A stretch of DNA of 64,000 bases from Kluyvera sp047971185 (GCF_047971185.1 NZ_JBKDZH010000035.1:1-64000), one strand, 5' to 3'. Counted from the stretch's first letter, positions 32,157 through 41,670 are shown. The notes: generated by a model not told the origin, from the letters alone. A program made the numbers and translations.

Positions 32157-32936
32157 ATGAAATATTTGATTGCCAATAAAGTTGTCTACGATACGGAAAG
32201 CGGGGAGCTGAACATTCCTGATGGCGAGCTTACTGAAAGCAAAAAGCTCACGCATACGGCGAACCGGATCCTGTCACTGCTTATCGCCTCACCCGGTGAA
32301 GTACTTGAACGCCAGTATCTGCTTGAGCAGGTATGGGAGTCGGTCGGCCACACCAGCTCAAGTTCATCGTTAAATCAGTACATCAGCATTTTGCGCAAAA
32401 CGCTGACTTCGTTTACTGATATTGAAGAGTCAATTATTGTTGTCCCGAAAGTGGGTTTTTTCTTTTCTGCGGATATCGACATTCAGCGAATTGATGAGGT
32501 CGATGAGCTACCGGGCCGGGCCGAACCTAAACCAGTCTATACGGCAAAGAAATCCTTACCGCTAAAATATGTGTTCGCCACCGTCACCGTGATTGTGCTT
32601 CTCATCGCTAACCTGTGGGTCTGGTATCCCTCGCAGAAGAATGAGCGCTATTCCAATCTGGCATTCATGGGGAACTTAGAAAAATGCACTATCAGCACCT
32701 ACGAACATGTTTCAGCAGATACACGGAAAAGAATACTGGAAGTGCTGAGAATCGCCGAACCAAATTTAAATGAGAAATGCCTTAAGCACCCGACACAGTT
32801 GATGGTGAATATCCAACCAAGCGTGTTTTACGGTAGCCGCGGACGGATTTTTTATTCTTTGTGTTCTTTGGATTCAGAGGTCGGTGAGCTGACCTATTGT
32901 GAAAACCATTACGCATTTAACTGGGAAATGAAATGA
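32157..32936 (+). CDS. ToxR/CadC-like membrane-anchored regulator
   Basis: A 259-residue one-component membrane regulator. Residues about 1-105 are a winged helix of the OmpR type (RILSLLIASPGEVLERQYLL, SSLNQYISILRKTL, VVPKVGFFF). One membrane helix follows (YVFATVTVIVLLIANLWVW, about 139-157), then a roughly 100-residue periplasmic domain with four cysteines (KCTIS, EKCLKHP, SLCSLD, YCENH) that could sense redox state or folding. Its stop overlaps the partner gene by 4 bases. Confidence 0.85.
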   Translation: MKYLIANKVVYDTESGELNIPDGELTESKKLTHTANRILSLLIASPGEVLERQYLLEQVWESVGHTSSSSSLNQYISILRKTLTSFTDIEESIIVVPKVGFFFSADIDIQRIDEVDELPGRAEPKPVYTAKKSLPLKYVFATVTVIVLLIANLWVWYPSQKNERYSNLAFMGNLEKCTISTYEHVSADTRKRILEVLRIAEPNLNEKCLKHPTQLMVNIQPSVFYGSRGRIFYSLCSLDSEVGELTYCENHYAFNWEMK

Positions 32937-33412
32937 AGTTTGCACTAACACTGTCTGCGGTGATAGCCACTTTAACGGCTACATTTTTATGGGGATTGAT
33001 GGACCATTCTTCGTCCTATTTAGATGACCGTTGCTTTGCGAACTTCACCTACACCGATAGTACCGACAGCAACGCTTTCAGCTTCAAAGGTAATATTGTT
33101 TTTGAAATGTCTAAAAATAAAACAGGGCAATTTAATTTATCCGGCGATATGGGATATCACGGGAACAATTATACTTTATCCCGTTACGTAAAATTCACTT
33201 ATACAAACAGCAAAGACAACTCCTACAGAGTGAAAGTACTTTCTCAGGAAACTATGGCCCACGATAATGTCCCGACCGACTTATCTCCGCTCGCCATTAA
33301 AATATTTTTTCTCAGCGGTGAATATTCAATGCATATAACGAAAAATGATAATAACTTTATCACTATCGGTAATGCGCTCTCACCGCTGATGAATTGCGTC
33401 ATTCAGTCCTGA
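32933..33412 (+). CDS. Periplasmic partner of the membrane regulator
   Basis: A 159-residue protein with an N-terminal membrane segment (FALTLSAVIATLTATFLWGL) and a periplasmic beta-rich part with two cysteines (DDRCFANF, LMNCVIQS). It overlaps the ToxR-like gene by 4 bases. The pairing is that of ToxR-ToxS or PsaE-PsaF, where the small partner stabilises or tunes the regulator in the periplasm. The sequence family itself is not recognised, so the role is inferred from architecture and coupling. Confidence 0.7.
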   Translation: MKFALTLSAVIATLTATFLWGLMDHSSSYLDDRCFANFTYTDSTDSNAFSFKGNIVFEMSKNKTGQFNLSGDMGYHGNNYTLSRYVKFTYTNSKDNSYRVKVLSQETMAHDNVPTDLSPLAIKIFFLSGEYSMHITKNDNNFITIGNALSPLMNCVIQS

Positions 33413-33441
33413 TGTTCGTTCAACATCACAAGGAAGTTTTT

Positions 33442-34110
33442 GTGCAGCAAGAAATCAAAAAATCAAATTGCGTTAATTGTTCCAAATGCGGCTTTGCGGC
33501 CGCTTGCCAGTCGTATCTTTTCGACCGGCAGGAGCCTATGTTTATTAACGATCTGTCGCGTAAAAAAAGAGTGGCAAAAAACGAGTATATTTATCAAAGT
33601 GGCACGCCAGTTCGCGCATTGTATGCACTGAGGCGCGGTATTGCGAAGGTTTATGATGCGCAAAATACGCTACAGGGTGTCATCTTTCCCGGCCAGGTTG
33701 TGGGCGTGGATGAGCTGTTTGCCAGCCACTATCAGTACAGTGTCCAGGCCGCCACTGAGGTAGAAGTTTGTGAGCTGCAAAACCGTCACTTTTATCAGAT
33801 TAGTCAGATCACACAAGACTTTACCCATCTGATTATTCATATCCTTTCACGCTCCGCTAAAGAAAAGCAGCGGTTAATTAGCGTGCTGGTAAAACCCGAC
33901 GGGTTACAGAAGGTAAGCGACTTCATCCAGCTAATGGCAGATACGCGTAAAGAATATGGTTTTGACCACCACGATTTTGAACTTCCGCTGAACAAAAAAG
34001 AGTTAGCGCAACTGTTGGGGATTTCACAATCGACGCTGGCGCGGGCGCTTGATACTCTGGTTGAGCAGCAAATCATCGCGGTAAATAAGAAAGAGATTAC
34101 CTTACTGTAG
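33442..34110 (+). CDS. FNR-type regulator with four Fe-S cysteines
   Basis: A 222-residue CRP/FNR-family regulator. A GTG start with AAGGAAG 6 bases before it is preferred over the ATG at 33412. The N terminus has CVNCSKCGFAAAC, and EVCELQNRHFY matches the position of FNR Cys122, so a complete [4Fe-4S] ligand set is present. The cyclic nucleotide-type beta roll (YQSGTPVRALYALRRGIAKV), dimer helix and helix-turn-helix ELAQLLGISQSTLARALDTL follow. It should respond to oxygen or nitric oxide. It ends the fimbrial operon. Confidence 0.82.
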   Translation: MQQEIKKSNCVNCSKCGFAAACQSYLFDRQEPMFINDLSRKKRVAKNEYIYQSGTPVRALYALRRGIAKVYDAQNTLQGVIFPGQVVGVDELFASHYQYSVQAATEVEVCELQNRHFYQISQITQDFTHLIIHILSRSAKEKQRLISVLVKPDGLQKVSDFIQLMADTRKEYGFDHHDFELPLNKKELAQLLGISQSTLARALDTLVEQQIIAVNKKEITLL

Positions 34111-34724
34111 AAATCATCACGTGGTGGGCAAAGCCTGCTTCTTCCCACCGCACTCCCACCATTTTATAACTGACCCGGCAACGCCCCGCCTTGTCGCATG
34201 AGCAAGCTCACCTAAACATGAGGAAGTGGTATTCGGATTGAATTGGGGATTATCATCGGTTCCGAAAAGTCCATCGCTGGCGCACGATGCTATCACCGGC
34301 GGTAAAACGTGGGCGTTTTGTCTCGTGGGGAATCGGTAACATACAGTCGGCAGGCATGACTGCCGCTAGCGGATTGGCGCAGTAACAAGGCAGTGATGCG
34401 TTCACACCGGCCTGTCATCTCTGATGTTGTCACACTCAAAATACAGCGAGCTTGCCTCCAGACGGTTTCCATCTTTTCTCTGTGCATACATCTACGGAGA
34501 TGGATATCTCGCTGTAACAGTTGGATTTTTTCTGAATATAAAGTTTAAATTACCAGGTTGATATGGAAATGTTATTTTATTGAAAATATAAACCTCTGGT
34601 TTGTTTTTATTGTCGTCATATGAAGTATAAATACCAATTTTTTATTTATTTGAAAACAACCTCTTGAATAAATGAATGTTGTGGGTAGTATGGTATTTGT
34701 CCTGTTGAGATTGAGGCGATGATA
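34111..34724. other. Gene-free region after fimbrial operon
   Basis: No convincing gene. GGTGGG and CCCACC (34121-34152) form a hairpin just after the FNR-like stop without a good T-tract, and could end transcription. From 34500 the sequence becomes very AT-rich, as in a promoter region for the small secreted protein gene. Confidence 0.4.
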
Positions 34725-34991
34725 ATGAGGGATATATTAAGCATTGCAGTTGCTATAATTTTTTTAGTTAATGCGCCGGTTTATGCAGGGAAAATTTACC
34801 TATCCGGAATGGTGGTCGATAATGCAGCCTCGGCAAGGCACCAATGCGTGGAACAAGCATTGAAGTTCGGTGTTGGACATATCTGTCACAGTAAACAAGG
34901 TGCCAGTATTATGGCTACAATTAAACATGTCACCGTCACCTTTCAGAACAAGCTAATTCAAGCTCGGGTTGTGACGTTAAATTATTCATAA
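34725..34991 (+). CDS. Small secreted protein
   Basis: An 88-residue protein with signal peptide MRDILSIAVAIIFLVNAPVYA. The mature part is about 67 residues with two cysteines (HQCVEQ and HICHSK) and a beta-rich end (KHVTVTFQNKLIQARVVTLN). ATG 34725 gives better spacing from GAGG than ATG 34719. The strand-like end resembles a pilin C-terminal beta-zipper only loosely. It stands alone in AT-rich DNA; function unknown. Confidence 0.5.
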   Translation: MRDILSIAVAIIFLVNAPVYAGKIYLSGMVVDNAASARHQCVEQALKFGVGHICHSKQGASIMATIKHVTVTFQNKLIQARVVTLNYS

Positions 34992-35533
34992 TTATCTGGC
35001 CTTATTAAAAAAGGCGAGACTATAAAATCTGTTATAATTAATATCTCCCTGCTGCAATGTTAACCATCACCTTGTTTTTAGTGACATCGGTATCCGTTTT
35101 GCCTATCTAACCAGCTTGCCTCAACGCTCAAATTTGCGGCCAGAGCCATTATCCCGCAGATAGTTGTGACTAAATGGCGGCACAGTTTTCTGGCTGTTCC
35201 GCCTGCGCCATGCTATACGCCATTAACGCGATACACCCCAGCCAACGTATTCCCGCGAAATCGTGACGTGGCGTTTGGTCGGGTCGGATTCGGGGTACTG
35301 AGGCGAAAGGTAATGATCCTCTGGCATGAAAATCTCCACCTAAGTTGTGGAAGACCCACTTTTCCCCGTCGTTGACATGGTCCCCCGCGACGATGACACA
35401 ACCATTACTAATAAAAGGTCCTGCTGATGATATTCATCGGTGAAGTCAATTGTACGTTACGGGTAACAACGAGTAGTTTTATTCCTTAGTGAAAGGCAAT
35501 AGGCCAGATGATCTAAATACAGGAGTAACCGCT
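34992..35533. other. Gene-free region with coding debris
   Basis: No intact gene. On the minus strand at about 35200-35340 there is a short run beginning MPEDHYLSPQYPESD that stops and continues in scraps (NYLRDNGSGRKFE), suggesting a decayed gene I cannot name. The plus-strand ribosome site AGGAG at 35521 belongs to the following hydrolase. Confidence 0.4.
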
Positions 35534-36370
35534 ATGGCATTCGTAACCACAAAAGACGGCGTTAATATCTATTTTAAAGACTGGGGCGACAAATCAGCGC
35601 AGCCTATCGTATTCCATCATGGATGGCCACTCAGTGCAGATGACTGGGATAACCAGATGCTTTTCTTCCTGGCGCAGGGGTTCCGCGTTATTGCCTTCGA
35701 TCGTCGCGGTCATGGGCGTTCGGACCAGGTGAGCGAAGGGCATGATATGGATCACTATGCTGCTGATGCATCGGCAGTCGTTGAGCATTTGGATCTGAAA
35801 AATGCCGTACATGTGGGTCATTCTACGGGCGGCGGTCAGGTTGCACGCTATGTAGCCAGATATGGTCAGCCACAGGGTCGTGTTGCAAAAGCAGTTCTGA
35901 TTAGCTCAGTACCACCGCTGATGGTTAAAACCGACAGTAATCCAGGCGGTACGCCGGTTTCTGTCTTTGATGGTTTTCGTCAGGCGCTGGCTGCCAATCG
36001 CGCACAGTTCTATCTTGATGTGGCATCCGGGCCGTTCTATGGATTCAACCGCGATGGGGCGGACGTTTCTCAGGGAACCATCAATAACTGGTGGCGTCAG
36101 GGAATGATGGGGAGTGCGAAAGCTCATTATGAAGGCATCAAAGCCTTCTCTGAAACGGATCAGACCGACGATCTGAAAGCCATTACGGTACCCGTGCTGG
36201 TGATGCAGGGTGACGATGACCAGGTTGTACCCTATAAAAACGCCGCTCTGTTGCAGGACAAATTACTGAGCAACAGTACGTTACGTATCTATCCGGGCTA
36301 TCCTCACGGAATGCATACCTCGCATGCGGACGTCATTAATGCCGATATTCTGGCGTTTATAAAAGCATAA
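35534..36370 (+). CDS. Alpha/beta hydrolase, chloroperoxidase (non-haem) type
   Basis: A 278-residue hydrolase, the length of bacterial cofactor-free haloperoxidases. Visible: HHGWPLSADDWD (oxyanion loop), FRVIAFDRRGHGRSDQ, nucleophile elbow VGHSTGGGQVARYVARYG (Ser), QGDDDQVVPY (acid Asp) and the terminal GYPHGMHTSHADV (His). The family hydrolyses esters or lactones and can form peracids in vitro. ATG 35534 after AGGAGTAACCGCT is chosen. It is a single gene just before the convergent LysR gene. Confidence 0.88.
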   Translation: MAFVTTKDGVNIYFKDWGDKSAQPIVFHHGWPLSADDWDNQMLFFLAQGFRVIAFDRRGHGRSDQVSEGHDMDHYAADASAVVEHLDLKNAVHVGHSTGGGQVARYVARYGQPQGRVAKAVLISSVPPLMVKTDSNPGGTPVSVFDGFRQALAANRAQFYLDVASGPFYGFNRDGADVSQGTINNWWRQGMMGSAKAHYEGIKAFSETDQTDDLKAITVPVLVMQGDDDQVVPYKNAALLQDKLLSNSTLRIYPGYPHGMHTSHADVINADILAFIKA

Positions 36371-36439
36371 ATCCCGCCGATGGAAGAGCGCATCCAGCGC
36401 TCTTCCTGTTCCACCCTCAGGCTGCGGAAATATCAGTGT

Positions 36440-37324
36440 TCAAATTTTCAACGTCTCAATCACCATCCGCAGGGCAGGGGAAACGTTGCGATGCGGATAA
36501 TAGAGAAACAGCCCCTCCATTCGTACGCTGTTACGCTGTAAAACCCGAATAAGCGCCCCGCGCTCTAAATCATCGGCGACCAGTTCAACGGGAACATAGG
36601 CCAGCCCCAGACCCAGCCGGGCGGCTTCCGCTTCCATATAGCTGTCCGATAAGGCCCACTGTCCCTGCGGCCGGTGAGTCACTTTTTTGCCTTCCAGAAT
36701 GAGCTCCCACTGGTACACACTTCCGTCGCCAAACTGATAAGCAATACACGGATGCGTGGCCAAGTCCGCGGGCGTTTGTGGAAAGCCGTAGCGACGAAAA
36801 TGTTCAGGAGTACCCACCACCGCCATCTCCATATCGGGCGTGATACGCACCGCGACCATGCCCTGTCCCACTTCCGGCCCCAGGCGAACGCCCGCATCGA
36901 AGCGCTCCTCGATAATGTCGACGAACCGGCTCTCGTTCATCAGCTCGAGACGGATATCAGGGTAGCGTTGTTTAAAGACGGCAAGTTTTGGCAGCAGGCA
37001 TTTATCAATCGCGTGCTGGCTGGCGTTGATGCGGACCGTACCGGAGGGCGTCTCACGATAGTGCGCCAGCGTGGCCAGCCCAAGATCTAAGGCATTAAAC
37101 CCGGACTCCGTTTTCTGGTACAGCTGTTCTCCGGCCTGCGTCAGCGACAGCTTACGCGTGGTGCGCACCAGCAGCTGGACGCCCAATCGCGCTTCCAGCT
37201 CACGAACCGAACGGCTGACCCCTGATTGCGCCAGCCCCAGCCTCTGGGCCGCAGCGGTAAAACTCCCTTCCCGTACCACCTGCATAAACAGGTACAGCTC
37301 GTTGTAGTTCTCCCTTTTCGCCAC
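36440..37324 (-). CDS. LysR-family regulator
   Basis: A 294-residue LysR-type protein. The N-terminal helix-turn-helix is clear (FMQVVREGSFTAAAQRLGLA, QSGVSRSVRELEARLGVQLL), with the effector domain after residue 90 (GTVRINASQHAIDKCLLPKL, VAVRITPDMEMAVVG). It is divergent from the secreted alpha/beta hydrolase gene at 37498, with 173 bases between, so it probably controls that gene and itself. The paralogous C-terminal fragment at 24883-25370 shows duplication of this regulator. Confidence 0.88.
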   Translation of the reverse strand: MAKRENYNELYLFMQVVREGSFTAAAQRLGLAQSGVSRSVRELEARLGVQLLVRTTRKLSLTQAGEQLYQKTESGFNALDLGLATLAHYRETPSGTVRINASQHAIDKCLLPKLAVFKQRYPDIRLELMNESRFVDIIEERFDAGVRLGPEVGQGMVAVRITPDMEMAVVGTPEHFRRYGFPQTPADLATHPCIAYQFGDGSVYQWELILEGKKVTHRPQGQWALSDSYMEAEAARLGLGLAYVPVELVADDLERGALIRVLQRNSVRMEGLFLYYPHRNVSPALRMVIETLKI

Positions 37325-37497
37325 TGGTATTTCCCCATACTCAATGCCAATTCATAACAATATGGTATTAATCTTAGCAGCTATCGCCCGCTAATCAGCA
37401 CCTATTCTGCTCACTATAATGAGCCCATCAAAACAAAGCACCGCAGCGTTGTCCGTAGGAGACCTGTACCTCTCTGTTGTTTTTTCTGGGGATTTTT

Positions 37498-38634
37498 ATG
37501 AAAACCTTCACCCGAACGCTAAAAACCGCGATGCCTGCCATGCTGCTATTCGCGTCATTAAGTGGAGTCACGACCATGAGCTATGCTGATACAACGAATC
37601 CAAATGCGCCCGTTTCCATGACCGATAAATGGGATAAAACGTTCGCTGAAAGCCAGAAAGTCGAGCATCGTAAGGTCTCGTTCCCGAATCGCTATGGCAT
37701 CACCTTAGTGGGCGATCTCTACCTGCCGAAAGATCGCGGCGATCGCAAGCTGGCGGCGATTGCCGTCAGCGGGCCTTTTGGCGCGGTGAAGGAGCAGTCC
37801 AGCGGCCTGTACGCGCAGACGCTGGCCGAGCAGGGGTTTGTGACGCTGGCGTTCGATCCGTCTTACACCGGGGAAAGCGGCGGCTATCCGCGTAACGTTG
37901 CTTCGCCGGATATCAACACCGAAGACTTCAGCGCGGCGGTCGATTTCTTAGGGCTGCAAAAAGAGGTCGATCGCAACCGTATCGGGCTGCTCGGTATCTG
38001 CGGCTGGGGCGGCATGGCGTTAAATGACGCGGCGATGGATACCCGCGTCAAAGCGGTGGCCACCAGCGTGATGTACGACATGAGCCGGGCGATGGGCCAT
38101 GGCGTGGGTGAGGGCAAAGACCGCTATTCCACCGCCGATCGTCGCGCGGTACTGCAGTATCTGAATGAACAGCGCTGGAAGGATGCGGAAAACGGCACCT
38201 TTGCGCACGGCGGCCATGATATTAACGTTGATAGCAACGGTAACGTCAGCGTGGGCGAGCGTATTCTGCCGGAAACGCTGCCGGCAGATCCGCATCCGGT
38301 ACTGAAAGAATTCTATGACTACTATCGCATGCCGCGCGGCTTCCACGCGCGTTCGGTTAACTCGACCGGAGCGTGGACGGCAACGATGCCGCTGTCGTTT
38401 ATGAATATGCCGCTGCTGAGCTACGCCGGTGAAATCACCATCCCGACGCTTATCGTGACCGGCGAAAAGGCCCATTCGCGCTACTTTGCCGAAGATGCCT
38501 ATAAGGCGGTCGGCAGTAAAGAAAAAGAGCTGGTGATCGTCCCGGGTGCCAACCATGTCGATCTGTACGATAACGCAGCCGGAAAAATTCCGTTTGCTAA
38601 GTTTGAACAGTTCTTCCAGACCAACCTGAAATAA
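37498..38634 (+). CDS. Exported alpha/beta hydrolase (dienelactone hydrolase-like)
   Basis: A 378-residue protein from ATG 37498 (GGGGA site 5 bases before). A signal peptide of about 35 residues ends near SYADTTNP, so the enzyme should be periplasmic. The hydrolase core shows VGDLYLPKD, AIAVSGPFGAVKEQSSGLYA, a nucleophile-elbow-like GLLGICGWGGMALN (Cys instead of Ser at the usual position, as in dienelactone hydrolases), LIVTGEKAHSRYFAED and the His in PGANHVDLYD. Similar proteins are YcjY-like. It is next to its likely LysR regulator. Confidence 0.8.
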   Translation: MKTFTRTLKTAMPAMLLFASLSGVTTMSYADTTNPNAPVSMTDKWDKTFAESQKVEHRKVSFPNRYGITLVGDLYLPKDRGDRKLAAIAVSGPFGAVKEQSSGLYAQTLAEQGFVTLAFDPSYTGESGGYPRNVASPDINTEDFSAAVDFLGLQKEVDRNRIGLLGICGWGGMALNDAAMDTRVKAVATSVMYDMSRAMGHGVGEGKDRYSTADRRAVLQYLNEQRWKDAENGTFAHGGHDINVDSNGNVSVGERILPETLPADPHPVLKEFYDYYRMPRGFHARSVNSTGAWTATMPLSFMNMPLLSYAGEITIPTLIVTGEKAHSRYFAEDAYKAVGSKEKELVIVPGANHVDLYDNAAGKIPFAKFEQFFQTNLK

Positions 38635-38709
38635 AACCTGCCCCTGAACCGACGTAAAGCCACCTGCCGATGGTAGGCGGCTTTACGTCTGACCGCGTGA
38701 AATCTGAAT

Positions 38710-39870
38710 ATGTCTACATTAAGCCCAACGAATCATCCGCACGCTTACTGGGGCGGTATTTTTGCCATGACTCTGTGCGTCTTCGTGCTGATCGCATCGG
38801 AATTTATGCCCGTCAGCCTGCTGACGCCGATTGCCGGTGATTTAGGCGTGTCGGAAGGCCTGGCGGGCCAGGGGATTGCCATCTCCGGCGCGCTGGCGGT
38901 CCTGACCAGCCTGAGCCTGTCGACCATCGCCGGAAATATAAACCGCAAATATCTGCTGCTGGGGCTGACGATGCTGATGGCGATCTCGGGGCTGGTTATC
39001 GCCCTGGCCTCCAGCTATCTGGTGTATATGGCCGGCCGCGCCATGATTGGCGTGGCGATTGGTGGATTCTGGTCGATGTCGGCGGCAACCGCGATGCGGC
39101 TGGTGTCTCCGCATCAGGTGGCGCGCGCGCTGGCGATTTTTAACGGCGGTAATGCGCTGGCGACGGTCGTCGCCGCACCGCTGGGGAGCTATCTGGGCGC
39201 CACCGTAGGCTGGCGAGGCGCTTTCCTGTGCCTGGTGCCTGTCGCCGCGGTGGCCTTTATCTGGCAGTGTTTGAGTTTGCCCGCGATGCCCGGCAATAGA
39301 GGCCCTGCGTCACGCGGGTCCGTTTTCCGTCTGTTCGCGCGTCCGGCGGTCTCCATCGGCATGCTGGCCTGCGGGCTGTTCTTTATGGGGCAGTTTGCGT
39401 TATTTACCTACGTGCGCCCGTTCCTTGAGTCGGTGACGCAGGTGGATTCTTCCGGCCTGTCGCTGATTTTGCTGGTCATTGGCGTCGCGGGGTTTATCGG
39501 CACGCTGGTGGTCTCGACATGTCTTAACGCCCGCTTCTACCCAACGCTGATGGCCATTCCCGGCCTGATGGCGGCTATCGCCATCGCCCTGATTCTGGTG
39601 GGGCACGTGGTGTGGGCGGTTGCTTTACTGCTCGGCCTGTGGGGCATGCTGGCCACCGCCGCGCCAACGGGATGGTGGACGTGGATTGCGCGCACGCTTG
39701 CCAAAGAGGCGGAAGCCGGCGGCGGGCTAATGGTCGCGGTGATTCAGCTCGCGATCGCATTAGGCTCAACGGTGGGCGGGATTGTCTTTGACCATCTTGG
39801 CTGGCACATGAGTAGCGTGCTGCTCCTGAGCGCCGTGGTGCTGACGTTTATCACTTCAAGAGCCTCTTAA
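38710..39870 (+). CDS. MFS exporter, NepI-like
   Basis: A 386-residue 12-helix major facilitator. The start pattern FAMTLCVFVLIASEFMPVSL then LTPIAGDLGVSEGLAGQ and the later RAMIGVAIGGFWSMSAATAM and APTGWWTWIARTLAKEAEA match the NepI (purine ribonucleoside efflux) group closely, within the drug:proton antiporter-1 family. Substrate is not certain. Its stop overlaps the stop of the convergent Lrp-type gene by 4 bases. Confidence 0.85.
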   Translation: MSTLSPTNHPHAYWGGIFAMTLCVFVLIASEFMPVSLLTPIAGDLGVSEGLAGQGIAISGALAVLTSLSLSTIAGNINRKYLLLGLTMLMAISGLVIALASSYLVYMAGRAMIGVAIGGFWSMSAATAMRLVSPHQVARALAIFNGGNALATVVAAPLGSYLGATVGWRGAFLCLVPVAAVAFIWQCLSLPAMPGNRGPASRGSVFRLFARPAVSIGMLACGLFFMGQFALFTYVRPFLESVTQVDSSGLSLILLVIGVAGFIGTLVVSTCLNARFYPTLMAIPGLMAAIAIALILVGHVVWAVALLLGLWGMLATAAPTGWWTWIARTLAKEAEAGGGLMVAVIQLAIALGSTVGGIVFDHLGWHMSSVLLLSAVVLTFITSRAS

Positions 39871-40379
39871 TCCGGTGAAGGCCCGCGCTCCAGAAACGTA
39901 GAGAGTGCGATGTAGCTTCTCACCGAGCGAACGCCCTCAAGGCTCTGAATCTCCATCAGAAAATTCTCCAGTGATTCGGTATCGGCGGCCCGCACTTTGA
40001 TAAAAACGCAGCCGTCGCCGGCAACCGTATGCAGTTCTTCAACTTCCTTGCGGCTAGTGAACTGAAGCAGGGCGCGGGTTGCCTGGTAGCTGCTGGTATC
40101 GATCACCAGAAACGTTAACAGCGTCCGTCCCAGCTTGCAGCCGTCCAGTACCGCCACGGTGCCTTTGATGACCCCATCGCGCTTTAGCCGCTTTACGCGA
40201 TCGTGAACCGCAGGTGCCGATAAATTGACGATCTCACTCAGTTCCGTGTAGCTACGGCCTGCGTCTTCTGCCAGGGCTCCTAATATTTTTCGGTCAATGG
40301 CATCCAGTTCTGCTGGTTTATGCCTTGTCTGCCGAATACCATCTTTTTCTTTATCAAATGTGCTCAAAGGGCTTCTCAT
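39867..40379 (-). CDS. Lrp/AsnC-family regulator
   Basis: A 170-residue regulator: DAIDRKILGALAEDAGRSYT and ELSEIVNLSAPAVHDRVKRL form the N-terminal helix-turn-helix, and the C-terminal RAM domain (HTVAGDGCVFIKVRA, GVRSVRSYIALSTF) is intact. Family members respond to amino acids. The N terminus is about 20 residues longer than usual. It is divergent from the YdhP-like exporter gene (72 bases between), which it probably regulates; export of an amino acid-like substrate would fit. Confidence 0.88.
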   Translation of the reverse strand: MRSPLSTFDKEKDGIRQTRHKPAELDAIDRKILGALAEDAGRSYTELSEIVNLSAPAVHDRVKRLKRDGVIKGTVAVLDGCKLGRTLLTFLVIDTSSYQATRALLQFTSRKEVEELHTVAGDGCVFIKVRAADTESLENFLMEIQSLEGVRSVRSYIALSTFLERGPSPD

Positions 40380-40451
40380 TCTGAATGAAAGTATGAATAT
40401 ACTTAATTCTACCTAATATTATTAAATCATAAAATAAAGGATGGAGTTGCA

Positions 40452-41624
40452 ATGCCTATCGCACTTTTCGCTCTCGCCATCGGCGCATTTGGCATCGGTC
40501 TGACTGAGTTTGTCATCGCCGGGATCCTGCCGCAAATTGCCACAGACTTTAGCGTCAGCATCCCGAAGGCGGGCACGATGGCGACCTCCTACGCGCTTGG
40601 TGTCTTTGTCGGCGCCCCGCTGTTAACGGTGATTGGCGCAAGGATTCCTCGTAAGGCTATGCTGATTGCGCTGGCAGGCATTTTTACCGTCGGTAATATC
40701 ATTACGGCAATTGCTCCGACAATGGAGATAGCTATTGCGGGCCGCATTATCACCTCCTTTAATCACGGGGCCTTTTTTGGCATCGGTTCGATTATTGCTG
40801 CGTCGCTGGTGGCGCCAGGCCGTCAGGCTAGCGCCATTGCTTTCATGTTTTCGGGACTGACGCTGGCTAATCTGCTTGGCGTTCCAGCGGGCACCTGGCT
40901 TGCTCAAACGTTTAGCTGGCGTCTCGTATTCTGGATGATTGCCGGTATTGGCCTACTGACGATGGCTAGCGTAGCCGTACTGGTTCCGCATATTGCGAAG
41001 GGCAAGGCCATTGCCTTACGCCATGAGCTTCGTGCCTTTGTTGACCCACAGGTGCTGCTGGTTATGGGTATCACGATTTTCGGCCCCGCTGCCTTTTTCA
41101 CCTCCATTACCTATATCGCTCCGATGATGGTTCAGGAGGCCGGATTCTCCGCAGGCGGCGTGGCCGGGCTGATGGTGCTGTTTGGCCTGGGGCTTGCGGT
41201 GGGCAACTGGATAGGCGGACGCTTTGCCGATCGCTCTCTGTTCGGTACGCTCTTCGTTACTCTCGCGGCTCAGGGGCTGGTGCTGCTGGTTTTCTGGGCC
41301 GGAGTCGAAAACCAATGGATTGCCGGTATCTCCGTCTTCCTGATGGCGGCCTTTGGCTTTGCAACGGTCTCACCGATTCAGAAGCTGGTGATGGAACGCG
41401 CCAGCCACGCGGGGGCGCCGACGATGGCGGCATCGGTCAATATCGGCATGTTTAATCTGGGAAATGCGCTCGGCGCATGGGCTGGGGGGATCGCCATCGC
41501 AGCCGGTTTTGGTCTGGCTTCACCGAACTGGGCGGGGGCGATTCTGTCATTTATTGCACTGGGCCTTGCTTATCTGGCCTGGAAAAGCGCGCGCAAGGGC
41601 TACGGTCTGCCGGTATACGAGTAG
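40452..41624 (+). CDS. MFS exporter, YdhP-like
   Basis: A 390-residue major facilitator with 12 membrane helices. LFALAIGAFGIGLTEFVIAG, DFSVSIPKAGTMATSYALGV, AITSFNHGAFFGIGS-like motif (ITSFNHGAFFGIGS) and GLTLANLLGVPAGTWL match the YdhP/AraJ group of drug:proton antiporter-1 exporters. An AAAGGATGGAG ribosome region precedes the ATG. Its transcription is divergent from the Lrp-type gene. The substrate is unknown. Confidence 0.87.
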   Translation: MPIALFALAIGAFGIGLTEFVIAGILPQIATDFSVSIPKAGTMATSYALGVFVGAPLLTVIGARIPRKAMLIALAGIFTVGNIITAIAPTMEIAIAGRIITSFNHGAFFGIGSIIAASLVAPGRQASAIAFMFSGLTLANLLGVPAGTWLAQTFSWRLVFWMIAGIGLLTMASVAVLVPHIAKGKAIALRHELRAFVDPQVLLVMGITIFGPAAFFTSITYIAPMMVQEAGFSAGGVAGLMVLFGLGLAVGNWIGGRFADRSLFGTLFVTLAAQGLVLLVFWAGVENQWIAGISVFLMAAFGFATVSPIQKLVMERASHAGAPTMAASVNIGMFNLGNALGAWAGGIAIAAGFGLASPNWAGAILSFIALGLAYLAWKSARKGYGLPVYE

Positions 41625-41670
41625 CTTACCAGGATAACGAACGTTCACCTGGTTTGGTTAACCTTTGAAT

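Noticed and set aside
34293..34487. Minus-strand frame of 64 codons in the gap after the FNR-like gene
   Set aside because: No ribosome site, no resemblance to a known family, and biased composition; treated as non-coding.
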